Shown here piece after piece: positions 40,962-48,499 of a stretch of DNA of 64,000 bases. This stretch comes from Sphingorhabdus sp. Lineage in GTDB: Bacteria > Pseudomonadota > Alphaproteobacteria > Sphingomonadales > Sphingomonadaceae. Both the position numbers and the translations under genes were made by a program. Each line of letters opens with the position of its first letter. Within the stretch, counting starts at the first letter, position 1. The stretch covers positions 1-64,000 of the forward strand of contig NZ_JAAVVZ010000005.1 of the NCBI RefSeq assembly GCF_023910635.1. The letters are read 5' to 3'. The notes beneath the pieces were generated by a model. The model saw only the letters and a program-made list of their open reading frames with translations. It was not told where the DNA came from and did no database searches.

Positions 40962-41381
40962 ATGGAAGACCACACCCCAGAAGCTCTGCAACTCGCACGC
41001 AAATTACGCGGCGAGATGACTTTGCCGGAAGTTTTGCTGTGGCGTTTGCTAAAAGGCAAGCCGATGGGCTTGAAGTTCCGCAAGCAGCACCCGATCAAAA
41101 ATTTCGTGTTGGATTTCTACTGCGTCGAAAAGCGCATAGCCATCGAAGTTGATGGCATCGCCCACGACATGGGCAATCGCCCCGAACGTGATGCCAGTCG
41201 GGATGCAAAGCTCCGCGCCTTGGGCATTGAAGTTGTTCGGGTCCCTGTCGCCGATGTTTTGCGCGACGTTGAAAACGCTGCTGACGCCATCGTGCGCCTT
41301 TGTACCGACAGACCCCCACCGTCAGCCCTTCGGGCTGCCACCTCCCCCAATGGGGGAGGATTTACTGGAGCTCACTTATAA
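40962..41381 (+). CDS. DUF559 domain protein (Vsr-like PD-(D/E)XK endonuclease fold)
   Basis: The 139-aa product has the DUF559 pattern: ARKLRGEMTLPEVLLWRLLK, GLKFRKQHPIKNFVLDFYC and RIAIEVDGIAHD, which carry the likely catalytic acidic residues, then RDAKLRALGIEVVRVPVADVL. DUF559 proteins are related to very-short-patch repair endonucleases; their role is largely unknown. The last 20 or so residues (RPPPSALRAATSPNGGG) are translated from the right inverted repeat. It separates pntAA and the small gene from pntAB, and its TAA overlaps the pntAB ATG. A stand-alone mobile nuclease cassette is inferred. Confidence 0.85.
   Translation: MEDHTPEALQLARKLRGEMTLPEVLLWRLLKGKPMGLKFRKQHPIKNFVLDFYCVEKRIAIEVDGIAHDMGNRPERDASRDAKLRALGIEVVRVPVADVLRDVENAADAIVRLCTDRPPPSALRAATSPNGGGFTGAHL
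41312..41361 (-). repeat. Right inverted repeat of the DUF559 cassette (double hairpin)
   Basis: Read on the minus strand it has CCTCCCCC-ATT-GGGGGAGG and then CAGCCC-GAA-GGGCTG, ending GACGGTGGGGGT. Relative to the left repeat, G:C pairs in the second stem are swapped on both sides, so pairing is kept. It lies inside the 3' end of the DUF559 reading frame. Confidence 0.85.
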
Positions 41382-41662
41382 TGGACTTTATTTCAATCTT
41401 ATCCATCTTCGTGATGGCCTGTTTTGTGGGCTATTATGTCGTCTGGTCAGTAACGCCTGCGCTCCACACGCCGTTGATGGCGGTGACGAACGCGATTTCT
41501 TCCGTCATTATCGTCGGTGCGTTGATCGCCGGGGCGGCAGGGGGGTCACCCACGGCAAAATGGCTTGGTTTGATCGCCGTGGCCTTGGCCAGCGTCAATA
41601 TCTTTGGTGGCTTTGCGGTCACGGCGCGCATGCTCGCCATGTATAAGAAAAAGGAGCGTTAA
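41381..41662 (+). CDS. pntAB: NAD(P) transhydrogenase subunit alpha part 2 (membrane)
   Basis: The 93-aa product is the short membrane section of PntA with three helices: FISILSIFVMACFVGYYVVW, the conserved VTPALHTPLMAVTNAISS, and GLIAVALASVNIFGGFAVTARML. It completes the split alpha subunit. Its ATG overlaps the DUF559 stop (TAATG), so its expression now depends on translation through the inserted cassette. Confidence 0.93.
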   Translation: MDFISILSIFVMACFVGYYVVWSVTPALHTPLMAVTNAISSVIIVGALIAGAAGGSPTAKWLGLIAVALASVNIFGGFAVTARMLAMYKKKER

Positions 41663-41663
41663 G

Positions 41664-43076
41664 TTGGAACATGTTGCTCCTCCCGCTTGGGTCATGCTCG
41701 CTTATTTGATTTCGGGCGTATTTTTTATATTGGCGCTGCGCGGACTGTCGTCGCCTGCAACATCGCAACAGGGTAACCGCTTTGGCATGGCCGGTATGTT
41801 GATTGCCGTGGTCACTACCTTAGTCACGCATGAAGTCGCGTCGCTGCCTGAAATCCTCGGCGCAATCGCCATCGGGGGCGGCATTGGGTGGGTCACGGCA
41901 CGCAAGATTGCCATGACCGACATGCCGCAGCTTGTGGCGGCCTTCCACTCGCTCGTTGGGATGGCCGCAGTGCTGGTTGCTGCCGCCGCATTCCTCAACC
42001 CTGTTGCCTTTGGCATTGCCGGTGAAGACGGCCTTATAAACCCCGTCAGCCGCGTTGAAATGGGCTTGGGCATCGCCATTGGCGCGATCACCTTTTCAGG
42101 CTCAGTCATCGCTTTCCTGAAGCTGGCGGGCAAAATGTCGGGCGCGCCCATCCTCTTGCCGCTTCGCCATGTCATCAACCTGGGCACCTTGGCAGCGATC
42201 CTTGGCCTCATTGGTTACTTCACCGTGGACCAAAGCCCTTGGATTTTCTGGACCGTTACTGCGCTTGCTTTCCTCATTGGCTTTTTGCTTATCATTCCCA
42301 TCGGCGGCGCGGATATGCCGGTCGTGGTGTCGATGCTGAACAGCTATTCCGGTTGGGCCGCCGCCGCCATGGGCTTCACGCTGCACAACACGGCGATGAT
42401 TATCACAGGCGCATTGGTCGGCTCGTCAGGGGCGATTTTGTCTTACATCATGTGCAAGGCCATGAACCGGAGCTTCATCAGCGTTATCGCGGGCGGCTTT
42501 GGCGCGGAGGCGGCTGTCTCCAGCGGTGAAGCCAAGGAGCAGCGGCCATGGAAGCGTGGCTCTGCCGAAGATGCGGCCTATATGATGCAACAGGCCGAAA
42601 GCGTTATCATCGTGCCCGGATACGGCATGGCGGTTGCGCAGGCGCAGCATATCTTGCGCGAAATGGCAGATGTTTTGAAGAAACAGGGCGTTTCGGTAAA
42701 ATATGCTATCCACCCTGTTGCCGGACGTATGCCCGGCCACATGAACGTTTTGTTGGCTGAGGCATCGGTGCCGTATGACGAAGTGTTCGAGCTTGAAGAT
42801 ATCAACAGCGAATTTGCCCAAGCCGATGTCGCCTTTATCATCGGCGCGAATGACGTTGTGAACCCTGCGGCGAAAACCGACAAGACGTCGCCGATTTACG
42901 GTATGCCGGTGTTTGACGTCGACAAGGCAAAGACCGTGTTCTTCGTGAAGCGTTCGATGGGCGGCGTTGGCTATGCCGGCGTCGACAATGACGTGTTCTA
43001 TATGGATCAAACGATGATGCTTCTCGCCGATGCGAAGAAGATGTGTGAGGACATCGTCAAAGCCTTGCAGCATTAG
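41664..43076 (+). CDS. pntB: NAD(P) transhydrogenase subunit beta
   Basis: PntB supplies the remaining proton-channel helices and the NADP(H)-binding domain. The 470-aa product shows VMLAYLISGVFFILALRGLSSP, MPQLVAAFHSLVGMAAVL, MPVVVSMLNSYSGWAAAAMGF and the C-terminal NADP motif VPGYGMAVAQAQH with AIHPVAGRMPGHMNVLLAEA and GANDVVNPAA. Start is TTG at 41664, two bases after pntAB, with AAGGAG at about 41651 as ribosome binding site. Confidence 0.93.
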   Translation: MEHVAPPAWVMLAYLISGVFFILALRGLSSPATSQQGNRFGMAGMLIAVVTTLVTHEVASLPEILGAIAIGGGIGWVTARKIAMTDMPQLVAAFHSLVGMAAVLVAAAAFLNPVAFGIAGEDGLINPVSRVEMGLGIAIGAITFSGSVIAFLKLAGKMSGAPILLPLRHVINLGTLAAILGLIGYFTVDQSPWIFWTVTALAFLIGFLLIIPIGGADMPVVVSMLNSYSGWAAAAMGFTLHNTAMIITGALVGSSGAILSYIMCKAMNRSFISVIAGGFGAEAAVSSGEAKEQRPWKRGSAEDAAYMMQQAESVIIVPGYGMAVAQAQHILREMADVLKKQGVSVKYAIHPVAGRMPGHMNVLLAEASVPYDEVFELEDINSEFAQADVAFIIGANDVVNPAAKTDKTSPIYGMPVFDVDKAKTVFFVKRSMGGVGYAGVDNDVFYMDQTMMLLADAKKMCEDIVKALQH

Positions 43077-43104
43077 GCCAGTTCAAGCTATCGATAGATA
43101 AATG

Positions 43105-43136
43105 CCGTCCCGAGCGAACTCGGGGCGGTCTTTGTT
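43105..43136 (+). terminator. Rho-independent terminator after pntB
   Basis: CCGTCCCGAG and CTCGGGGCGG pair over ten positions (one G:T) around a CGAA loop and are followed by TCTTTGTTT. It ends the pnt operon 28 bases after the pntB stop. Confidence 0.85.
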
Positions 43137-43151
43137 TCTCTATCAAAGGTA

Positions 43152-43856
43152 ATGAGCATGCGTAAATTGGGACTGATCGGTGGGTTAAGCTGGTATTCCA
43201 CTGAACTTTATTACGCACATATCAATAAACAGGTCCTGCGGCGGACCAACGGGACGTGCAATGCGCCGTTGTTGATCGAGAGCCTCAATTTCTGCGACGT
43301 TGGCAAGGCCAGCACACCAGAAGACTGGGCGCATGTTGCAGAAGTGCTGATCGCATCAGCGCGCCGTCTTGAGCAAGCCGGAGCCACCGCCTTGCTTATT
43401 TGCGCCAACAGCATGCATAAAGTGTTTGATGACGTCGCCGGAGCGGTTTCGATCCCGCTCATCCATATTGCCGACGCGGTCGGTGAGAAGATGAAGGCCG
43501 ACGCGGTCTCATCTGCCGCATTATTAGGCACGGCAAATGTCATGGCCGAAAACTGGTATCGTCAGCGCCTGGTTAAGCATGGCGTTTCTTTATTGCCCGC
43601 CGAAATGGACGATGTGAAAGATCTAGAGCGCATCATCTATGATGAACTTATGCACGGCGTGGTGAAGCGCGATTCCGAACGGACGTTGAAAACGATCATC
43701 ACCGAAATTGATCAACAAGGCATCAAGGCGGTTGTGCTGGGTTGCACCGAATTAAGCATGTTGGTCGATACCAAAGCCAATGTCCTGCCTATTTATGACA
43801 GCACCGAAATTCATGCCGACGCAGGGGTCGACTGGATTTTGGGGGATGCAATGTAA
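43152..43856 (+). CDS. Aspartate/glutamate racemase family protein
   Basis: The 234-aa product matches the YgeA/aspartate racemase group: KLGLIGGLSWYSTELYYAHIN, the first catalytic-cysteine region LLICANSMHKVFD and the second in VVLGCTELSMLV. Members racemise Asp, Glu or other amino acids without cofactor. It lies after the pntB terminator and may be a separate transcript. Confidence 0.87.
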   Translation: MSMRKLGLIGGLSWYSTELYYAHINKQVLRRTNGTCNAPLLIESLNFCDVGKASTPEDWAHVAEVLIASARRLEQAGATALLICANSMHKVFDDVAGAVSIPLIHIADAVGEKMKADAVSSAALLGTANVMAENWYRQRLVKHGVSLLPAEMDDVKDLERIIYDELMHGVVKRDSERTLKTIITEIDQQGIKAVVLGCTELSMLVDTKANVLPIYDSTEIHADAGVDWILGDAM

Positions 43857-43891
43857 CGCGGCTTGGCCATCACGCCCACGCCATACAACGT

Positions 43892-44242
43892 TTACTGAAG
43901 CATAAGCCGTTTGAGTTGATATTGGTCGCCATTCCACCCTTCAAAAACCGCATCAATACCGGGGTGGTTGATTGGCCCTTGCTGATGGTCGGCAAGTAAA
44001 TTCTGCTGGCTTACATAAGCGATATAGCTGTTCTCCGCATTTTCGGCGAACAGATGGTAAAATGGTTGATCCTTGGCAGGCCGCACGGGTTCCGGGATGG
44101 ACTGATACCATTCCTCGCTATTGGCAAAAACAGGGTCAATGTCGAACACCACGCCACGAAAATTGAATAAGCGATGGCGCACAACATCACCGATCGAAAA
44201 CGCCGTTTCAACAATGTCGGGAGCGCGTGTGTGATGATTCAT
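43892..44242 (-). CDS. hspQ: Heat shock protein HspQ (YccV/hemimethylated-DNA-binding family)
   Basis: The 116-aa product has FSIGDVVRHRLFNFRGVVFDIDP, ANSEEWYQSIPEPVRPAKDQPFYHLFAE and AYVSQQNL, diagnostic of the YccV-like family. HspQ in enterobacteria is a Lon protease specificity factor; the family was first described as binding hemimethylated DNA. I start at ATG 44242 (MNHHTRAP). Confidence 0.9.
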   Translation of the reverse strand: MNHHTRAPDIVETAFSIGDVVRHRLFNFRGVVFDIDPVFANSEEWYQSIPEPVRPAKDQPFYHLFAENAENSYIAYVSQQNLLADHQQGPINHPGIDAVFEGWNGDQYQLKRLMLQ

Positions 44243-44374
44243 GAGGTCAATATCGTATCTTCTCACGCGCAAATCAACCTTGTGGCTTGGCAAAGCGAAA
44301 AACTTCGGTTAATGGCCCCGCTCTGTCATAGGGATGCGCCGTTTTTACGGCAATGACCAGTCCCTATGCATTGC

Positions 44375-44464
44375 GGAGAGATGGCTGAGTGGTCGAAAGC
44401 ACCGCACTCGAAATGCGGCGTGCCGGTGACGGTACCTAGGGTTCGAATCCCTATCTCTCCGCCA
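44375..44464 (+). tRNA. tRNA-Ser (anticodon CGA)
   Basis: GGAGAGA pairs with TCTCTCC, followed by G and an encoded CCA. The anticodon arm CCGCA-CTCGAAA-TGCGG gives anticodon CGA, reading UCG. The long variable arm (GTGCCGGTGACGGTACC region) and the T arm GGGTTCGAATCCC are normal for serine. The 3' end begins a 21-bp sequence repeated at 52033. Confidence 0.97.
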
Positions 44465-44479
44465 ATTTATATTGAAAAA
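44459..44479 (+). repeat. Candidate attL: tRNA-Ser 3' end direct repeat
   Basis: CCGCCAATTTATATTGAAAAA overlaps the last six bases of tRNA-Ser and occurs again at 52033-52053 in the same orientation. Direct repeats of a tRNA 3' end are the usual scar of integrated islands. No integrase gene is found between the copies. Confidence 0.55.
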
Positions 44480-44612
44480 AAGAGTTAATTTTTAGATTTT
44501 TAGAGCTGTTCCCGAAAACGCTCCCCGATAGCTGGCGGCTTGGGGGCTATTAACTCAAAGAAGAACGGTCTCATGATCTGCGCCCATTGGGGATTAAGCT
44601 TGTACGACCTTG

Positions 44613-44791
44613 GGGTCAGGACCACTTAAATCCACCTTCGCGGCGTCAAGACGTCTTTCGGATTTGACCCATACTGTCCATTGCCGCGTTGGCAAGCTTG
44701 GACTTAGAACCACTAAGTCCCGCGCTTACCGCCTTGCACTGAACAGTATGGCCTCAAACCGCGAAGGTGGATTTAAGTGGTCCTGACCCTA
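44613..44791. mobile_element. MITE-like element, 177-bp copy
   Basis: The element has the same terminal inverted repeats as the copy at 16800 (GGGTCAGGACCACTTAAATC and its complement). Its interior is shortened but keeps the GGACTTAG/CTAAGTCC hairpin. The outer stem reads CCATACTGT with ACAGTATGG, where the long copy has CCATTTTGT with ACAAAATGG. TA flanks the right side; the left flank is TTG. The remaining sequence of 44465-44924 shows no gene. Confidence 0.8.
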
Positions 44792-44924
44792 AATATCTGA
44801 CCGTCAAAATCTACAATGAAAATATCGCCAATACTACTCATACCGAACGAAACAAGTTGGTTGGAGGTCACGTCAGGCCTTGCATTTTCCGTTCGCAATT
44901 CGATTGTTTTCAGGGATGATTGGT

Positions 44925-45506
44925 CTACTTCTCAATAATTGGAGATGCTGGAAGCAGAAGCTCAAGTCGCGCTTGAAAGTCTAACTTTGTTAGCGTCTTG
45001 TTAGTTAGGCATTCTAGCAGGAAGCCGCGCACTAGATTGACCAGACTGCTAGCGAGTTCATCAGGCTGCTCATACCCACCGTGGTGCAATGCGAGTGACA
45101 AGTTTTGACATCCTATACGCACCCAATTGTCGAACAGTTCGGCTAAAGCTGGCTTTCGGGCACCGTAGAGGCTTAACTCAAGGTCGATCTTGATTGAGCG
45201 GGCGTCTGAAAGTTCTTCTGCCACCAACCGTGTCAGTAACTTCGAAAGATGCGATCGGGTCAATCGCTGGTCTGTCCGCCAACCTAGCGCTGACATGTAA
45301 TTCTCGGCTGAGCCAAGATGGAACTCAAAAGCTTTCTGGATGAGTACATCGCGAGTCGGGAAATGATAGCTGACGACGCCGTGAGATTGCTTCGCTTCAC
45401 TGCCGACGCGGCGATGCGTGACAGCGTCGACGCCTTCCTTGTCTATAACCGCCAAGGCTCCCTTCAAAATTTGTTGTCGGGTTTTTTCTCCGGCGCTGAT
45501 TTGCAT
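44925..45506 (-). CDS. TetR-family transcriptional regulator
   Basis: The 193-aa product has the TetR N-terminal helix-turn-helix (TRQQILKGALAVIDKEGVDAVTHRRVGSEAKQSHGVVSYHFPTRDVLI) and a variable ligand-binding C-terminus. ATG 45506 (MQISAGEK) is chosen as the family start. Twin palindromes in the divergent promoter region upstream are likely its operators, so it probably represses itself and the membrane-protein and flavoprotein genes at 45623-48249. Confidence 0.87.
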   Translation of the reverse strand: MQISAGEKTRQQILKGALAVIDKEGVDAVTHRRVGSEAKQSHGVVSYHFPTRDVLIQKAFEFHLGSAENYMSALGWRTDQRLTRSHLSKLLTRLVAEELSDARSIKIDLELSLYGARKPALAELFDNWVRIGCQNLSLALHHGGYEQPDELASSLVNLVRGFLLECLTNKTLTKLDFQARLELLLPASPIIEK

Positions 45507-45558
45507 TGTTGAGGTTCCGATCTTCGAGTCTGTGTTTAAACACCATTCGCAACACATC

Positions 45559-45597
45559 TTGACATATGTCAAAGATTATATAATTTGACATATGTCC
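45559..45597. promoter_or_regulatory. Twin palindromic operators of the TetR regulator
   Basis: TTGACATATGTCAA at 45559-45572 is a perfect 14-bp palindrome; TTGACATATGTCC at 45585-45597 repeats it with one outer mismatch. Their centres are 26 bp apart, and both lie between the divergent starts at 45506 and 45623. Confidence 0.75.
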
Positions 45598-45622
45598 AAT
45601 CACATTCCGAATGTAAGTGTTA

Positions 45623-46360
45623 ATGATGGCTTGTAAGAATATTTCACCGGCAATCTTTGATCTCGGTTACAAAGCAGTAATTGTCTTCCTGATAACCGGC
45701 GTAATCTCACTCGCCCTTCCACTTGAGGCTCCGGTTCCCACTCAGAGTGCGGCAGAACTATGGTTGAATACCAAAGCCGGGGGCTATCTTTTCGGCTGGC
45801 TCAATCAGGTCATCTTGATGTTTGCCTGTTCTGTGATCCTCTTGGCGGCCGGTCTTTCGATCTATTCATCAGCCCCTCTTCGCGCCGGAGCGGTTTGGGT
45901 GTTTACGTTGATGGCGACCCTTGCGTTCCTGATTTCAAAATTCCTGTCTCTCTGGTCGGTTCCCCTTACCGCAAAAGCGATCGCGGCGGAAAACGCGGTG
46001 GCTGGTTCAGCTCAATCCATCCTTACCACGCTGGGGCCGAGCGAAGCATTTGGCCTCCTGTCATCAATTGATTACCTTGGTTTCTGGCTCTATGGACTTA
46101 TCGGTTTGTTATTGTTCAGGCCGCTTTTTCGTCAGTCGCTCAGTGCTAAAATTGCCGCCGTTGCGTTGCTGTTGTACGGAATCTTGTTTCATCTCGTCTA
46201 TGTCGCTGTCATGATCGACTTGTTGGGTCAGAGTGATGTGCCGGGTGTCGTCTTTCTAAACACACTTTTGGTTCTGATTGCCGCAATCGCGCTTCTGTTC
46301 CGCTTTCGTGGCAGCCGCGTCGATACCATCCAGCCAGCATCAGGCTCGGTTGCGTCATGA
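45623..46360 (+). CDS. Multi-pass membrane protein of unknown function (DUF4386-like)
   Basis: The 245-aa product has about six hydrophobic helices (AVIVFLITGVISLALPL, GWLNQVILMFACSVILLAAG, VWVFTLMATLAFLISKF and others). The general layout resembles DUF4386 proteins, but I am not certain. It overlaps the next gene by ATGA and is preceded by the TetR operators. A GTG two codons upstream (45617) is an alternative start. Confidence 0.7.
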   Translation: MMACKNISPAIFDLGYKAVIVFLITGVISLALPLEAPVPTQSAAELWLNTKAGGYLFGWLNQVILMFACSVILLAAGLSIYSSAPLRAGAVWVFTLMATLAFLISKFLSLWSVPLTAKAIAAENAVAGSAQSILTTLGPSEAFGLLSSIDYLGFWLYGLIGLLLFRPLFRQSLSAKIAAVALLLYGILFHLVYVAVMIDLLGQSDVPGVVFLNTLLVLIAAIALLFRFRGSRVDTIQPASGSVAS

Positions 46361-48249
46361 CCATGAGGAACTCGATTAGCCGGCGGGATTTTCTCGACGG
46401 CGCTGCCCTGACCGTCGTCGCAGCAGCGTTGCCGCCACTCGCCTTTGCACAAACCAGCAATCCCCTATCCGCAAACCAACAATCCCCTATCCGGAGTGAC
46501 TACCCTCCAGAACTCACTGGAATGAGAGGAAATCATCCTGGCGCCTTCGATGATGCGCATGCGCTCGCCAGGGATGGAGAATCGCCGACAGCATTTCATG
46601 ACACGGGCGAAGAGTATGATCTGGTCATAGTTGGTGGGGGTATTAGCGGACTAGCGGCAGCCTTGTTCTTCCAGCAAGCCCGCGGAGTTGGCCAACGCAT
46701 TCTGATACTCGACAATCATGACGATTTTGGAGGACACGCAAAACGCAATGAGTTTCATACCGGCGGTAACATGCTGCTTGGTGTCGGCGGCAGCATAAAT
46801 CTGGAGAATCCGAGCAAGTATAGCGATATCGCAAAAGATCTTTTGAGCGAACTTGGGGTAGATTTCAAGCAGCTCAAAAGAGCAAAAGATCCGGATTATT
46901 TCTTAGGCGGCGGCACGCGCAAAACCGGTATGTTCGTTAAATCGCAAACCGGCGAATCTGCGCTCATTGCTGGACGTTGGTTCGGCGCCTTTTTCGGGGA
47001 CGCCGATGCCAAACCGCTTGTCGATCAATTGCCGTATCCTCGCAGTGAGAAAGAGAAGCTTCTCAAATTCCTTGGGGGCAACTGGGATTATCTTGCCGGG
47101 CGGTCAATGTTCGAACGCAGTGAGTATTTGTCATCGACCTCCTACCGAGAGTTCCTGACCAGCAGAGTCGGTCTTTCGCCAGATACTGCTTCGCTTTTCG
47201 ATCCTGCATTGCTGGCCAATTTCAGCGTTGGTGGTGAGGGACTATCCGTAAATGAAGCGATTAACTCCGGCGCGCCCGGTTTGAGTGCTGTTGGTTGGCC
47301 CTGGGCCCTGGCGGAGCGGCTGCTGGTAGATGGGGACAACGTGTTTGAAGCGCTTCTGTTTCCAGATGGAAATGCGTCTGTTGCTCGGCTGATGGTGCGG
47401 CGGCTGATCCCCGGCGTGGCCGAAGGCAACAGCATGGACGATATTGCGGCTGCTCGCTTCGATTATTCCAAGCTTGATACAGACGCCTCGCCAGTCCGCA
47501 TCCGTCTCAACAGCACCGTCGTCAGAGTCCGAGAGGAGGGTGAAACAGTCGCGGTCTCTTACATCCAGAACGGCAAACCCACACGCGTTCGAGCGAAGCA
47601 TTGTGTGTTGGCTTGTTTCAATATGATCATTCCGCATTTATGTCCGGAAATGACGGCTGAGCAGAAGGATGGCCTGAAGTATGGGTCGAAAGCTCCCTTT
47701 ATCTATACCAACGTTTTGCTGCGCGACGGGGCTGCGATACGACGCGCCGCCGCCGAAACAATCCTTTGTCCGCAGGGCTATTATTGCATCGTTACAAAGG
47801 CGCCGCCCGTGACGCTCCCGGATTTTTCTCCGCCTGAGGAACAGACTGATCCTATAGTGCTGTTCATGTTGCGCGCACCTGTCAGGCATAAAATCCCGGA
47901 TACGACCATTCGTGACCATTACAGGGTTGGTCGCTATCAACTTCTGGAGACACCTTTTTCAGAAATCGAGACTGCAACCAAAGCTCAACTCATGGACTTG
48001 TATGGGAGATACGGGTTCGACGCTGAGCGAGATATTGAAGCAATAACGGTGAACCGATGGTCGCATGGTTATGCTTATACCTACAGCGAGCTTGACGATC
48101 CGGATTTTGAGGAGGGCGCTTTTCCGCATGAGATCGGACGCAGGAAATTCGGACGAATCTCAATTGCAAACTCGGACTCCGAAGCTCGAGCCTATCTGGA
48201 TGCCGCAATCGATGCGGCCTGGCGGGCCGTGACAGAGCAACTCGCCTAA
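46357..48249 (+). CDS. Tat-exported FAD-dependent oxidoreductase, spermidine dehydrogenase-like
   Basis: The 630-aa product starts with a twin-arginine signal (SISRRDFLDGAALTVVAAAL), then TGMRGNHPGAFDDAHALARD, a block typical of SpdH spermidine dehydrogenases. The FAD-binding motif YDLVIVGGGISGLAAALFF lies near residue 90. The C-terminal part carries NRWSHGYAYTYSELDDP and a final segment near the end of the flavin-binding fold. Polyamine oxidation in the periplasm is the likely role, although related members may use other amines. It appears cotranscribed with the membrane protein upstream. Confidence 0.8.
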   Translation: MTMRNSISRRDFLDGAALTVVAAALPPLAFAQTSNPLSANQQSPIRSDYPPELTGMRGNHPGAFDDAHALARDGESPTAFHDTGEEYDLVIVGGGISGLAAALFFQQARGVGQRILILDNHDDFGGHAKRNEFHTGGNMLLGVGGSINLENPSKYSDIAKDLLSELGVDFKQLKRAKDPDYFLGGGTRKTGMFVKSQTGESALIAGRWFGAFFGDADAKPLVDQLPYPRSEKEKLLKFLGGNWDYLAGRSMFERSEYLSSTSYREFLTSRVGLSPDTASLFDPALLANFSVGGEGLSVNEAINSGAPGLSAVGWPWALAERLLVDGDNVFEALLFPDGNASVARLMVRRLIPGVAEGNSMDDIAAARFDYSKLDTDASPVRIRLNSTVVRVREEGETVAVSYIQNGKPTRVRAKHCVLACFNMIIPHLCPEMTAEQKDGLKYGSKAPFIYTNVLLRDGAAIRRAAAETILCPQGYYCIVTKAPPVTLPDFSPPEEQTDPIVLFMLRAPVRHKIPDTTIRDHYRVGRYQLLETPFSEIETATKAQLMDLYGRYGFDAERDIEAITVNRWSHGYAYTYSELDDPDFEEGAFPHEIGRRKFGRISIANSDSEARAYLDAAIDAAWRAVTEQLA

Positions 48250-48272
48250 ACTGCATGAATACTTTTATGTTC

Positions 48273-48311
48273 ACAGGTCTAACCCTGCTCGATTAGAGGC
48301 CGACGCGCCGC
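48273..48311 (+). repeat. Degenerate copy of a 39-bp piece of the S41 peptidase gene
   Basis: The 39 bases beginning CACAGGTCTAACCCTGCTCG match the S41 gene at about 49620 (CACAAGTCCAGCCCTGCTCA) at 32 positions by eye. All seven differences are transitions. The segment lies upstream of the intact gene and has no open frame. The rest of 48250-48499 shows no gene. Confidence 0.4.
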
Positions 48312-48499
48312 GTAGCCGCCTAGCTTTTTTTGAAGAGCATTGAAATTGTTTATCAAATTCTTAATTCTTAAAAACATCGGGGTCGAATCAACAACTGAAA
48401 GCGCTGTAATCAGGATTGCCGTGGTTCAAAATGGATCGAGACTTCTGTGGGTGCCGTCCGAGATGCAAGAGGGTTTCTGGCGATAGGAGAAGATGAACT

